From Hemicordylus capensis (taxonomy: Eukaryota > Chordata > Lepidosauria > Squamata > Cordylidae): a stretch of 64,000 nucleotides of DNA. The translations under genes were made by a program, and so were the position numbers. Position 1 is the stretch's first letter. Every line of letters starts with the position of its first letter. The notes beneath the pieces were generated by a model. That model was not told the origin of the DNA. It worked only from the letters and a program-made list of their open reading frames with translations, and did not search any database. Where the stretch lies: the NCBI RefSeq assembly GCF_027244095.1, contig NC_069657.1, positions 150,594,857 through 150,658,856 of the forward strand. Reading direction: 5' to 3'. Shown one piece after another: positions 42,156 to 54,589 of the stretch.

Positions 42156-43056
42156 AAGTTGTTCTAGTAAGAACTAACCTGCCTACTTTCCTTTCAGTAT
42201 CTCTACAACTGGACTAAATTTGATTCAAATCGAGGTCCACAATTTAGATCACTTGTGCATCAAATGTTCATGCGTCTGCCATCGTGGATCAGGATTGATG
42301 ACATCATTACAAACTACACCACTGAAGTGTCCCTATGTGTCACTCACTACCTGTTCCAAATTTGGTTCAAATCGGTTAGACAGTCCTCAAGTTAGTGTAC
42401 TTGCACTTCAAAAGTTCAAACGTCCGCCATCTTGGATCAGGGTGGATAACATCATCGCAAACTACACCATTGGGGCATCCCTATCTGTCCCTAAAGCTGT
42501 AGCAAATTTGGTTCAAATCGGTTAGGCGGTTCACAAGTTAGCCCACTTTCACCACAAAAGTTTACGCATCAGCAATCTTGAACCAGAGTGGATGTCATCA
42601 TCACAAACTATGCCATTGAGATGTCCCTGTGTGTCACTCACTAAAACTGTCCCTAATATGGTCCAAATCAGTTAGACAATCCTCAAGTTAGTGCACCTGC
42701 ACCTCAAAAGTTCACACATCTGCCATCTTGGATTGGAGTGGATGACATAATCACAGACCATGGCATTGAGGTGTTCCTGTGTGTCATTCACAGCAACTGT
42801 GCCTAATTTGGTTCAAATGGGTTAGGCAGTCCACAAATTAGCCAGTTTGCGCCTCAGACATTCACGTGACCACCATCTTGGATTGGGGTGGATGACATCA
42901 TCACAATTATGCCATTGAGGTTTCCCTATGCGTCCCTACAACTGTGCCTGATTTGGTTCATATTGGTCCAGGCATTGCAAAGTTGATGGGGGCAGGGAGA
43001 CACACGGACACATGAAATGCCGGGTGATCGCATAAGCCTACTGGAAAGTAGGCTAA
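42156..43056 (-). mobile_element. Helentron-like element, copy D
   Basis: SD1 partner of copy C (26,386-27,287), with a few substitutions. Same hairpins, inverted termini and about six monomers. Confidence 0.75.
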
Positions 43057-44606
43057 AAATGAAAAGTAAAGTAGCATGTGGGCAATCATAAAAACATCAT
43101 ACATACAGCATAAGGCAGCATAAAAAACAGAAAGGGAGAAATCGACAAAAAAGAGATCCCAGGGATTATTGGGGAAGGCCTGATGAAACAGAATACAGAT
43201 CCTTTTTAAGAATTGCCAGGGAAGGTGCCACACAAATACCAGGTGGCAGGGAGTTCCAGAGAGGGTGGCTGTCACTGAAAAAGGCTTGTGAATGTGTTCC
43301 TGCAAAATCAAGTTTCCATCGGGTAACAGGACGCACAAGAGAATCTCTAAAAAAAATGGTATAGAGCAGGCAGATTCAAGTGGGAGAAGGTGCCCTTTCA
43401 GGTAACTTAGTCTTAAGCCCTAAAAGGCTTTAAAAGTCAAAACTAGCACCTTGAATTCCACCCAGAAATGCACTGACAGCCTGTGCAGCTTGTACAGTAT
43501 TAATGTCATATTATCAAAGTGCTCCAAATTGGTATAGAAATATTTTGTTTTTGTTGTTGTTGGTCAGTTTGGTGGACATTTGGGTCTGATCCAGCAAAGA
43601 CTGCTTATGTAAGCCTCAAAACAGCACCATTTAGCAGAGTTCCTGGGTTACTCATCCCATCCATTCAACCAGTCAGTCATGCATTCATTCCATCATCAAG
43701 CAGCCAGCAGGACAAAGATTGACAGACTGGCAGAAAAAATGGCCTTGTCTTGTGCTATTAACAGCAGCTTGATCCGCTGAGGTCAGCAGGAACAGCATTT
43801 TCTGGCATGGAAATACACATCATTGCTTCCTAAGACTGGCAAATCACAATGCTATTAAAAGCACAGGAACAGAGGTTAAAAGAGTTGGCATAGTAGGCCA
43901 ACATAGGCAGGTATTTTAAGTGGGCTTTTGTTTCATCTCTTGACAGCTGTAGCCAGTTTTGTGACCGGCACGATGTCACTGAAGATGCTCACATCCCAGA
44001 TTTGAACTATTGGAGTTACAGCTCCAGCAGCATTGACTCTTTACACCTTCTGTCCTATTGACCACTAGGGGTGTTGGGAATAGAGATAGTAAGCAAGGAT
44101 CTTCCTCTACTGTTTCCCCACTCTCGTTTGCTCGCTCTCTGCTCTGACCTGATTGGTAGACTGATACTTTCATGTCTCCCCTCCTCTTCAAACCTGCTTT
44201 GCTGCACTTTTACTCTTCCTTCTCTCCTTGTTCTGCTCTCACACTGTGAAGACATACTGCTCAGGGACACAGGCTTTCTATCCAAGTAATGGTTTTTAAG
44301 GTGGATTTTAAGATTTTAAATGTAGCCTTTAAGGGATTTTATCTTTTGTAAACTGCCTTGAGATACATTATGAAAGGCGGTATAAAAATCGAACAAGTAA
44401 ATAAATGTTTATATGTATATTAATCGTTCTACTTTCTGTATTTTAATGGTGCATTGTTTTAACTATGTTGTAAACTGCTTTGAGATGTTTCCAATGAAAA
44501 GCGGTATATAAGTCGAATGATAAATAAAACAACAAGCAAATAAATAAAAGGTTGTGGATATTGAACTCCAGTGCAAGTGCCAAAATCTGACCACAAGACT
44601 CTTTGG
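43057..44606. repeat. LINE tails and duplicated module (43.5 kb copy)
   Basis: Same order as 27,288-28,843: antisense LINE 3' end (43,057-43,460), noncoding module (43,480-44,060), unassigned sequence, and sense L2 tails (44,350-44,550). Confidence 0.65.
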
Positions 44607-45329
44607 GAGAGGCTCAGGGGTTGACTCGGCTTCCATTCTTCCTCTTGAGAGGCAGAGTGAAGTTCATGGCTGCTGGGCGTCAAGCTCTCTCCAGAGGGTG
44701 TGACTGAGGAATAAAACACACTGTGCCTGTTGAAAAGGAGAGATGCAGCAACTGAGTGTCATCCGCATACTGGCTTCTCCCAGTGGTTTCATGGATAGCT
44801 TCTCCCAGTGGTTTCATGTAGATGTTAAACAGCATAGGGGAAAGAATGGAACCTTGCGGAACCCCATAGCCAAGGGGTTGAGCAGTAGTCCCTCCTGCAC
44901 CACCTTTTGGGAATGGGCTTTAGGGTAGGAGTGGAACCACCTCCCAGCAGTGCCTCCCACACCCAACTCGGACAACCTATCCAAAGTATACCATGGCCAA
45001 TGGTATCAAAAGCTGCTGAGAAATCCAAGAGAATTAACAGGGTCGTACTCCCCTTCTCTCTCTCTCTCTCTCTCTGTGCACAGGTCATCCCACAGGGCAA
45101 CCAAATCAGTTTCTGTTCCAAAGCTGGGCCTGAAGCCTGATTGAAATGGATCTAATTAATCAATTTCCTCCACGAGTGTCTGGAGCTGGTCAGCCACGAC
45201 ACGTTCAAGCTCAAGAGAGGCTCAGGGGTTGACTCGGCTTCCATTCTTCCTCTTGAGAGGCAGAGTGAAGTTCATGGCTGCTGGGCGTCAAGCTCTCTCC
45301 AGAGGGTGTGATTGAGGAATAAAACACAC
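44607..45329 (-). mobile_element. Antisense L2 fragment between 115-bp direct repeats
   Basis: The 115-bp sequence at 44,607-44,721 is repeated at 45,215-45,329 with about two changes. Between them (44,722-45,210) is the antisense L2 fragment shared with 28,959-29,443. In the left SD1 copy the L2 simply continues, so the second repeat here marks a rearrangement junction. Confidence 0.8.
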
Positions 45330-45697
45330 AGCCGATAATCTATGGGTTGGCCAGGAGACACACTAGCAGCGACAGCCACAAACTGACTGGCCAGGCAGAC
45401 ACGGAGCTGTGAAAACACCATAAGGTCATTTACACAACCAGGTCTACCCAGGCTAGCAAAGCCCTACCTGGATAGACCTGGTGATTCAGAGTGCTGGGAT
45501 TGGGACTGACCCTGGTGCTCCTCCCCTGGGTAGCTTGGGTTTCCTACGTGGACTAAAAGTGAAGTAGACATTTTCTACTTCACACACCCTTCTACCTCAC
45601 CCCCACCGTCATGTGGATGCTTGGGCTGTCTGCAATCCAAGCGTCCTTAGAGCTGGGCATAAGGAGTACCCGGCAGCGGGGAACCACCCCACCCACT
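45330..45697 (-). repeat. Repeat related in inverse to 22,700-23,125
   Basis: 'ACCAGGTCTACCCAGGCTAG' and 'TTGGGACTGACCCTGGTGCT' mirror, on the opposite strand, blocks such as GCCTGGGTACAGCC and GGGACCGATCCCGG in the CXCR 3' flanks. It is probably a nonautonomous DNA transposon family whose ends I could not fix. Confidence 0.4.
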
Positions 45698-46136
45698 CAG
45701 GGGCGTAACTATAATAGGGCAAGGGGAGACAGTTGTCTGGGGGCCCACTGCCTTGGGGGGCCCTCCAGAGGCAAGTCACATGACTGACTCGCCCAGCCAC
45801 ACACCCACCCGGGCTTCCTTCAGTTGTATTCAGCCTCCGAAATTGACGTGAGTGTTAAGACCTGGAGTTACCAGAACAGCATGTCTTTCTCTAGTACCAT
45901 TAAAAGACTTGCATCGTCCACAATGTACAAAACCTTTAAAAAAATAATTTAGGATGATGTTCTATTGTGGCACATAGGTGTTATATATGTGTGTGTGTGG
46001 ATGGATAGATAGATAGATAGATAGATATGATTTTACTATGCTTTTTGTTATCACTATTCAGCCTTAAGATTTCTTTACTTCATGAGCTGAGCTACGGCTG
46101 GGGGGGGGGGCATTTTAAAATCTTGTCTCTGGCCCA
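45698..46136 (+). mobile_element. hAT-like element, left end CAGGGGCGTAAC, truncated
   Basis: The terminus matches 33,318 and 50,391. The body (GGGGGCCCACTGCCTTGGGG) continues to GCATTTTAAAATCTTGTCTC and GGCCCATTCC near 46,136, which mirrors the start of the copy at 33,318, but the last bases of the right end are missing. A GATA microsatellite (about 45,998-46,028) and a G run (46,099) lie inside. Confidence 0.5.
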
Positions 46137-47584
46137 TTCCTGCTGCTCATGAACCTGGCACCTGTGTGGTGAACCTGGTGCTTGTGCACGAGCAGCAGTC
46201 AGGGGAAGCCTCCTGCTTGTCTATAGGGAGTCAGGTAGCAGCCTGCCTCTCTGCCAGCCCTCCCAAGCTCCAGGTCAGATGGTGGTATGTGAATGACTGC
46301 TATGTATACTATCTGTGTGAATGCATCACCAAGTGGCTTCCTAGGATAGGTGTATCCCAGTTTCTTGAGAAGAGCATTGGAAAGGTGTTTGGTTTTTAAA
46401 AAATGTTTGCATGATGCATGAAACCAGGCTCACATTTTTAAAGCAATGCCCTTACAATAAAAGAGAAATGCCTCTGTGTTTAATGTATGATGCTTATGCT
46501 CAAAAATAAACAAAGAGACCTTAACCTTTCTGCTTCATTTTATTTACTGCTGTTCTTAAACAGAAATGCTCAGAAGCAAAAGAGACAATCTCATTTTATT
46601 TACACACACACACACACACACACACACGGATCTGGGCCTTTTTTAGACGGGGACAAGCGGGGGGGGGGCAATTTTCCCAGGCCCCAACCTGAAGGGGGCC
46701 CCATCCAAAGTATGGTTCAGTATTTGAAATGATCAGATCAGTCTTTTCCATTCAAGGCAGTAAAACGAATAAGTTAAAATATAACACCAGGATCAAAAGT
46801 TATTTCAGTCTTTTTGGTTTCCCCACACACTTCATTTACTGTGACACTGATTTCAATGGACAATGGTGGTCCTGTTGCAATTCTATTATTGCAATCCTAT
46901 GGAAGAAAATCACACACTCTACACACATACAGACACTTTCATACACACACTTGTATAAAAATGTTTTCATCCTACACTGTATACTTACTGCAGTAACCAC
47001 ATACATTCATACATCAACAATAGATCTGTCTTTCTTAATTTGTGCTCTCTCACACACAGACCCAGAGACACACACCACTTGCTGGAAGTTTTACAGACAG
47101 GGCTTTATGCTGTGGGGTATCCGAGGAGTGAATCTATTTCGCAGCAGATTTGAGACAGTTTAATCTGGGGGATTAGGTGGAGCATTCACATAGCCCTCAA
47201 CTGCTCCCCTACTCACATCACAGATAAGCATCGGAGCAGCGGCTTCTCCAAGCTTGCAGGGAGGAATCTCTCTCAGTCCTATCTTGGAGAAGCCAGGGAG
47301 GGAACTGGAAACCTTCTGCTCTTCCCAGAGCAGCTCCATCCCCCGAGGGGAATCTCTTACAGTGCTCACACTTCTAATCTCTGGTTCATATGCAACCAGG
47401 GAGGACCCTGCTTAGTTAAGGGGACAAGTCATGCTTGCTACCACAAGACCAGCTCTTTTTAACAAGTGTAGAATTAAAAAACGGTCCCCAAGCTCCTTGA
47501 ATTGAAGATCTTTTCAGCTCTGTCTCAGCTTCTGGAGGGAGGTGAAGGAGTGTTAGGCAGCATCCCTCTCTCCTCCTCTCCTTG
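46137..47584. other. Unassigned sequence with (CA)n
   Basis: CA microsatellite at 46,600-46,627. The GGGGGGGGGC and GGGGGCCCCATCC block at 46,660-46,710 resembles the hAT-like family above. Otherwise I recognise nothing; the open frame 46,729-47,163 has no family features. Confidence 0.4.
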
Positions 47585-47830
47585 TGATCAAGGGAGGGCT
47601 TTTAAAATAATGGTCTTACCATTGCCTCCTTGAGGCACAATGGCATCCTGCCCTCCCTTAATGAGGCATTAATAATTACCTCCAACCATCTACCTGTACT
47701 CTCCCTGGCAGCTTTTATTAGCCATGAAGGGCAAGAGTCAAGAGCACACGATGTCACCCGCACACTGCCCAGGATCTTGTCCACATCCTCAGGCTGCACC
47801 CTTACTCAAAATGGTGGGCGTAAATGACCT
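47585..47830 (-). mobile_element. L2-type LINE fragment, minus strand
   Basis: The minus-strand frame encodes 'LDSCPSWLIKAARE', 'INASLREGRMPLCLKEAMVR', the segment just before the RT domain of L2. The same segment appears at 18,930-19,133. About 240 bp, with no other domain. Confidence 0.75.
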
Positions 47831-49549
47831 CTGAGGTCATTTCCACCCACCCTTAATTTGCAGATATGTGAGTCTTAACCCTTTTTGCCAGTTTTTTCCA
47901 CGTATACTGAGGTCAGGTGCCGATTACCCGACCGTGGATAAGTGAAACCATGGATGTCAGGTCCGCGGATAACAAGGTTCTCTGGTATTTGGCTCCTGCT
48001 TTTGCTGCTTTGCCTAAAGGATGGCGTTTTATTCCACAGATGTTAGGCAGCAACAAACTGAATTCCATTGATAACAGAATATGACAGCAATTTCCACCCA
48101 TGTGTGTCTCCATTTTCTAATATTCACACAAATGCAGAGGATGCTGAACAGTGCATTGAGTTTGAAAACGGCTCGTGCTAAGCTTCACATTTTTCATCAG
48201 TGTTCGAAAAATATTCAGACCTTTGTCTTTCAGGAATAAGATCACAACATACTGCTAATTCTGATGTCAAAATCGATAGTTTTTGAAAAGTTTATATTCA
48301 AACTGAGGGGGGAAGTTACATTCACACAAAATGCTGTGAGAAGCAAATGCGGGCCTCAAATGAATATTCTGTCTCCGGGCCTCGCAGAGTCTTAAAAAGG
48401 CCCTGTGCAGGATGAGACTGTAGTTCTTTTAAAGTTACTTTGTTCCTGTTTGATGAGCTTCCCCTATTCCTGCCTCTGCTAAAAATGGCCCCAAATCACT
48501 ACAATTATTGACATTTTGCCCTAGCATTCTAGATGCGTGTCCCCCATGTTCTAATTTAAAGTCAAGCCAACAACAGCTCCCTCTCCTGGGTAGCAGGTGG
48601 AGGAGCAGTGAGGGGCACTGTTAGAAAATTTCTTCTCAGATTTGCTGCATTTAGATCCATGGCTATCAGCAAAGGATTATTTGGTGGCTGACCAATTTCC
48701 ATGGCTGTCTTCCTGCCAGTGGCTGACATCCTATCAAAGCACTCGTGAAATGAGGGAAGCCCCTATGCTTCTGAAAAGTTTGACTCTGTGTAAACAGTTT
48801 TTGCAGTGCATGTAGAGGGGCAATTCAGTTGAATGTTCCTCCTCAGGCAGTTAAGGGATGGCCTAGAGAGTGCCAGGATGTCCTCCTGTAATGTCAGGGT
48901 GGGCACACTCCCGGGGTATCCCCGACCTCATAGCACGTGATCGGTGGCACTAATCTGAACTGGTGCACAGATGATAAAAGGGTTCATGGAGAAAGAGTGA
49001 AAGGAACTAGATATCTTCCATCTAGAAAAATAAGGACAAACGAGAGAGTTTTCAAAATAAATAATAAATACATTGGGTAAACTGTCTCCCCATGCTGGAA
49101 GGGTTGCCACAGTGAAGTTGAGCAACTGCAGTTGAAGATAATGGGGCTAAGAGGCAGGAAGCCAGGTTCAGATTAGATATCAGAAAGAGGGGGGGGGGTG
49201 TCTGTGTGTGCTTCCTAAGAGATGTTGGACAGTCCAAATCAGTAGTCCAGGGTAGTAACAGATTCCCTTCCTTGGCTCATAAGGAGATCTGGACAAACAT
49301 CTATTATAATCTAACATGTGCAAAGCTAAGATTTTCTAGGAAAACTAAGAAGGTGATAGTCGAAGCATATGAAAAGTATGGCTTGCTGTTAGAACAAGCA
49401 GGCCATGGAGTATTGCCTGACTCTCCAGAACTCCATTTTCAGCCCATCAAGAGCACTTCCATATAGGGTGTTCAGTCTGGTATTTCATACCTTGTTCACT
49501 CACCCTTTGGGGAGAGTTCAGGTTTGTGTGGATAAACTGTTCCCATGTG
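47831..49549. other. Mostly unassigned sequence
   Basis: Around 47,905-47,985 the sequence reads 'CGTGGATAAGTGAAACCATG' and 'TCCGCGGATAACAAGG', which resembles the end of a pogo/Tigger-like DNA transposon (low confidence). I see no gene in the rest. Confidence 0.35.
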
Positions 49550-49625
49550 ATTAGGTCGCTAGCGACCCTATGTGGTCGCTAAGAGTCGGCACCGACTTGA
49601 TGGTACTTAATCAATCAATCAGTCA
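49550..49625 (+). mobile_element. BovB LINE or Sauria SINE-like 3' end
   Basis: 'GGTCGCTAAGAGTCGGCACC' followed by GACTTGATGG and a (AATC)n tail is the 3' end shared by BovB LINEs and squamate Sauria SINEs. Only the tail is clear; upstream I cannot tell which element it came from. Confidence 0.55.
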
Positions 49626-50390
49626 AGTGATTAGGCAATGGCATGTGGGGGGGAAACATGCATTCCCATGCTCCTCCCCCATGTGGTTAAAAGGATATTG
49701 TCTGAACTGGTTCAGAGACTCCCTAGTAGGGATGTGCACAAAACCGGTTTGCCTGGTTCAGTTCAAGTCCAAACCAGACTCAAACTGGACCAAGCATGTT
49801 CGGTTTTGGCATCGCTGAACTTGGGGCCTGGTTCAGTTTGAATAAGAACTGCTTCAGACCCTGTTCGGGGGTGTCAGAAATGTTAAAATTAGGTTTTTAA
49901 AAATGTGGACTTACCACAGCTGTGGGCCTCGAGGGCCTTGGGGGGTGTCATGGTTGGGGGGAGTCCTCTGGTGGTTCCCCCTCCATGCTGCCCTCCCCCA
50001 GACTCCTACAGGCCATTTTGGGACCATTTTGGCCCTCAGTGAGTATGTGGTGGCCATTTTTTAGGTTCCTGCACATGCACACAGACTATTTGTGTTGTGC
50101 GCATTTGCGGCAGCCTCAAAAATGGCCACCACACACTCACTGAAGACACACTAACTCCCCTTCTGCCCTCCTCCCAGTCCCCTATGGGCCATTCTGGCCT
50201 ATTTCAGGGCCCCTTTGGCCCTCGGTGAGTATGTGGTGGCCATTTTTTAAGGCTGCTGCACATGTGTGCAGACTATTTGCGTGGTGCACATCTGTGGTGA
50301 CCTCAAAAATGGCCACTGCACATGCAATGAGGGCAGAAACAGCCCCAAAAAGACTGGAGGGAGGGAGGCCGGCTGGGGGAACCACCAGAG

Positions 50391-53300
50391 CAGGGGCGTA
50401 AAAAGAGCGGCTAGGGCAAGCACTGAAATTGCGCCCCTGTCCGAACAGGGATGATGAGACTTGTAGTCAACAATATCTGGAAATCCCTCTTAAAAAGAAA
50501 ACTACCATCTAGACTAGAACACTGTACCATCTAGACTTGGTTGTTGATCAAACCCTAAAAACATGAGCCATCTCTGTTAAAGACTTAGAACAACAGCCAG
50601 GAGTTATGTGAGGATTCCAAGTGTCATTTTCTGTCTCATCTCATGCTTTTAAAAAAACATGACTTTGTCCTAGATGATCACCTGCCCAAATAGCCACTAG
50701 CAAAATAGGGGAAGAAAAAAGTGGCTGGGGGTGGGGGGTGGGAGTCTATAAACCAGTGAATGATTCCTGCCAGCCTTTGTCTTGTAATGACTGTTGGCTC
50801 ATGATGGGGTATATGTGCATTCACTACACTAGTGCTTACTTTGGCACCAGGAGGGAGGAGGATACATTAGTTTGCCACACTAGACAGAGGCATTTGCAAC
50901 AGGAGCAGACAGCCAAGTTCTGCCAGGGTCAAAAGCAGTCTCTGCCAGACTAGGAAATCATTGTAATTTGCCCCTTCCTGTCACAAGCAGTGTGCTGTTC
51001 TTTTATTATTGACTCTTAACTCTCAGATATCTCAGTCATGGATGGAAAATTCAGGGTCAATTTACAAGAGACACATTTTCTACATGGAAGTTTCTTCTCT
51101 GCAGGTGTTGTGCAGAAACCCATGTGTAGTGATCAATACATATGTATCTGTTCCACCAGGGCATCGCAAGCTTGGAATGGGTCAAGATGAGATTTCAAAA
51201 TGGGCCCCTAGCCCCTCAAAGTCCAGGGCCTCCACACACCCCAGGCCCCCAAGAATTTAAATCTGATATTTCAAAATAAGTATGCTGCCTGGAAATACAT
51301 TTCACTGAATACACACACACTCACTTCACAATATATAGTGATATACATTGAGTACTATATATTTGTGCTACTTTTAATGCCTAGAACACACTAGAAACAC
51401 TAATTATTAAAAAGGGCCCCTCGCTGCAGATCAGCAAAGGAGACTTTCAACCATGCAGTGTGAGCCTATGTATGTTTTCTCAGAATTCTGAACAAATTCA
51501 GTAAAGTTTGATTCCAGGAGGTTTTTCACATGGGGCTTTTAAAGCCCTTTAACACGCATCTCCTCTGGAATGGAGGTGCTGCGTTCACATGTTGGCCAAA
51601 TTTACCCTGAAGTCCCTGCAAGTTATTGGGGAGCAGTTCACACGCAATTCAGGTTTTTCACTGCTCATTAGAGTGTAGCCTGATTTATATCTGGAGTTTT
51701 TTAAAAAATCCACGATTATGTGCTCGTTCTTTGGGACGACTTCAATTTTGCAGTAAAGCCTTCCAGTAAACTTGCAGTAAAGCCTGCTGTGTGTAAAAGT
51801 CCCTGGTAAGTGTGTGGAGAATTGCAGCCTCAGGCAGCAAATCTAACCACATCTAGCTGGAAGTACATTTCATTGAAACCTAAAGGACATACTGGCAAGA
51901 AAACATGTCTACTTAAAAATAAACTCCATTGCATTCAAATGTCCCTGGTAAGTGCATATAGGATTGCACATGATGTAAACCAAACCAAACTAATTTGTGC
52001 TCCCAGCATATTTTGCTCCCAAAAGGAGACCAGGAAGTCCCACTGAAGCAAGGAAGATAGGTGGGGAGAAATAGAGAAAAGAGCAAGAATTAGCACCATT
52101 CCTCAGGAGAAAAAGAGGAGGGGGGAGAGAGAATGAGGAATCTGCCTCTTCTTTGTAAAATTTTAAGATAGATGAGACATGCCGGGGCTCAAGGAGCTCC
52201 TGAAGCTATGCCCTACTGTCCTAAAAGTCATTCTCCCTGCTCCCCAATGTGGAAGTAGGGCTGGTTATGGTCTCTCACTGTACTGAGATAAAAAAACACT
52301 CTCTGCAGGTGCTCAGAAGCTGGGTCATCCCTAGTGGGGTGTGGGGCTGAGGGGCAAATCAGCATGTGCAGTTCCTCCTTAACATTTCATATCATTACAG
52401 AATCATACTGACTGACGGCATACATTGTAAATAGTGTGAGTGAGGTTTTTGGACATGTCCAACCAGCTTGGACATATAATGCATTTCTAAAGAAATAAAA
52501 ATAAAACACACAACACATGCTTCACAGTTCTCACTCAGACCTTCTGGGTTCCAAAACAACTTGAACATAAGTGCATTTATAAATGAACTAGTGGTTTTGT
52601 AGCCCGTTGGATAACGGGCGCTAGGGGAGCTCTGCGCTCCAGACCACCGCCGCCATTACCCCTCCCGCCTGCGGCTCTGTCCGGGCCCGCCACTCACCGC
52701 TGCCCGCGGCTCCGGCCGGGCCCGCCACCCACCGCCGCCCGCGGCTCCGGCCTGGTCCACCGCTGCCCGGGCCCACCGCCGCATTCTTCTCCGCCGCCTC
52801 GTCCGGGGGCCATCCTGGGCGGCCAGAAGCGGCCGCCCCGAAGAAGCCAGGTAAGCGGCAGCACGGCCAGGCCTCGGCCATGGCTCTGCCGCCTCCTTGG
52901 CCGCGCCGTCTCCTCTGGCCGAGGCGGTGGCTTTGCCGCCGCCTCGGCCAGTGTCCCCCGCCACCGCTTACCTGGCTTCTTCGGGGAGGCCGCTTCTGGC
53001 CGCCCAAGATGGCCGCCGGGTGCTGGCGGTCCTGGCTCCCTGGCTCTGTTCTGGCCATGCGCTTCACGCATGCCCAGAAGAGGCCAGGGAGGCACGGACA
53101 CACGCTTGGTGTCCGTCCACGGACGGACACCAAGCGTTTTATAGATAAGGATGAATGAATGAATGAATAAATAAATAATATAATATAATATTGTTTGTTC
53201 CAGAAGTTTTTGTAATTTTCTGCCATGAAACAAGCCACTTATAGGGCTTTTTAGACAGTTGAAAAAAAGGCATCAAACTTTCCAATCTCTTTCAAGTTAA

Positions 53301-53755
53301 ATATTCAGACTTCTCAGTCTCCTTCATCCCCAATTAAAGCCCTATAGTAAGCAGATCCCTATATATTGGTGGTGGTGGTGGTGGGGGGTTAACCACAAAA
53401 AGGAATTCACATCATACCTCCATTAAGCAGGCGAAGGCTGGTCTGTGCTGGGCAGAGAGAACTGCAGTGGGTAAGAGCAGCCAGCACTCGAGTTCAGGCT
53501 TCAGGGAGGCCTCTCTGGAAGCCTCCCCAACCCGCCAATCAGCTGAGAGGCGGGGAGAGAAGGAGCTGCTGTGTTGCAGTTTGCAGGCTGCTCCCACAAG
53601 CAGGAGAGAAGAAGGCGAACAGGGCAAGTGGCTGAGGGGCCTTGGGGCTGGGCAGGTGGGCAATGGGGTGGGGGTGGCAGGCACTGGCGTGGCGCCCTCC
53701 CTCAGTGGCTCCTAGGGCAGGTGCCCTGGCTGCCCCCCACCCCATTACACCACTG
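50391..53755. mobile_element. hAT-type element, 8-bp target duplication, with Helitron inside
   Basis: Ends CAGGGGCGTAA and TTACACCACTG (8 of 11 pair) are flanked by CACCAGAG (50,383-50,390) and CGCCAGAG (53,756-53,763), an 8-bp duplication with one mismatch. The roughly 2.8 kb of interior (excluding the Helitron) has no transposase that I can read. It includes another diverged copy of the hAT-like GGGCC-rich family near 51,150-51,290. Sequence outside it rejoins as one outer element. Confidence 0.65.
52588..53151 (-). mobile_element. Nonautonomous Helitron (564 bp)
   Basis: Minus strand: begins TCCTTATCTATAAAACGC and ends with the hairpin GCCCGTT-ATCC-AACGGGC, 10 nt, then CTAG. It lies between A and T. 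The 3' end is closely related to the Helitron at 40,693. The GC-rich interior has short repeated CCGCGGCTCCGGCC-type blocks and an inverted repeat near its 5' end (CTTGGTGTCCGTCC, 53,105-53,135). Open frames within it are GC artefacts. Confidence 0.9.
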
Positions 53756-53989
53756 CGCCAGAGATCCCTCGCAGCCACAGGAACACCACCCAGGGCCCCT
53801 GAAGCCCTCGGGGGTGGCAAGTCCACCTTTTATTTTTACTGATTTTAGCATATCTGGCACACCCAAACGGGGCCTGAACTGGCCCTGGGGATTCAGCTTG
53901 ACCTCGGGCCGAACCAGGCCTGGTTCAGTTCAAGATTGAGCTCCTTGAACCAAACCAGTTCAAGCTTGATCCGGCTCGCACATCCCGAC

Positions 53990-54589
53990 TGCCTACTCAA
54001 GCCTCCCAGGGCTCAAGGCAAACTTGATGGGAGCAGACAAACACAGGGAGCCTGCAAGAAGGGCATGGTCTCTAAAGACCAGAGGGCTGTGGCATTCGCA
54101 CTGAATTGCCATGTGAAGACACACTTCCAAACTATCCATATGGATATCCTGGCAGAGAGCCTCTGCCCTGTACAGCACTCGTCAAAGCATGGCTTCCAAG
54201 GCCTGCATCTCATGGCTGTCTCTTCTTTCTGCTTATGCAGAGAACTGTCTCTGTTCCTCGGAAGTAGCATGTACTATGTTATAAGGAGGGGAGACGCCCT
54301 GCTTTGAAATCTGTGGCATGCTGTTTAAACTGTGGACTGCACAGTCATGATTAATGGACGTTTTTGTGTGCTTATCTTTGTTTCATCTCTGAAAACAGAT
54401 TTTTTGTTTTGTTTTTAATTTTATTTTGAAGAACAAATATTACAGTTTTAGATACTCCTAAGAATGAAACACTTTCATATAAAGTTTTAAAAGAAAAAGA
54501 GAGAAGGAGGGGAAAGGGAAAAGAAAAGAAAAACTGTATTTCCTCTGAAAGCTGCTATTGCTGACCAATTTACTGCTGTATTTCTAGTG
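53990..54589. other. Unassigned sequence
   Basis: An open frame (53,936-54,307) overlaps the transposon end and has no family features. No gene was recognised. Confidence 0.4.

Larger units (their letters stand above)
36978..45210 (+). repeat. Segmental duplication SD1, right copy
   Basis: Partner of 21,464-29,443. It ends at ACGTTCAAGC inside antisense L2, then jumps to a second copy of the 115-bp repeat at 45,215. Confidence 0.9.
49726..53989. mobile_element. Outer DNA transposon with GGGATGTGC ends (interrupted)
   Basis: Inverted termini GTAGGGATGTGC (49,726) and GCACATCCCGAC (to 53,989) pair at 11 of 12 positions. They continue with complementary TTCAGTTCAAG-type blocks at the left and TTGAACCAAACCAG-type blocks at the right. 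The body is split by the hAT-type element at 50,391-53,755. At the left, 49,985-50,165 and 50,168-50,350 are two tandem copies of about 180 bp ('GTATGTGGTGGCCATTTTTT'). Family and target duplication are unresolved. A related fragment lies at 54,590. Confidence 0.6.

Noticed and set aside
41310-42177. Long overlapping open frames (up to 262 codons) on both strands
   Set aside because: They lie inside the 28-bp GC-rich minisatellite of the Helitron. Repetition and low stop density explain them; no domain or start context supports a protein.
52621-53238. 205-codon minus-strand frame and its neighbours
   Set aside because: GC-rich Helitron interior, low-complexity Arg/Gly/Pro sequence in every frame, and no family.
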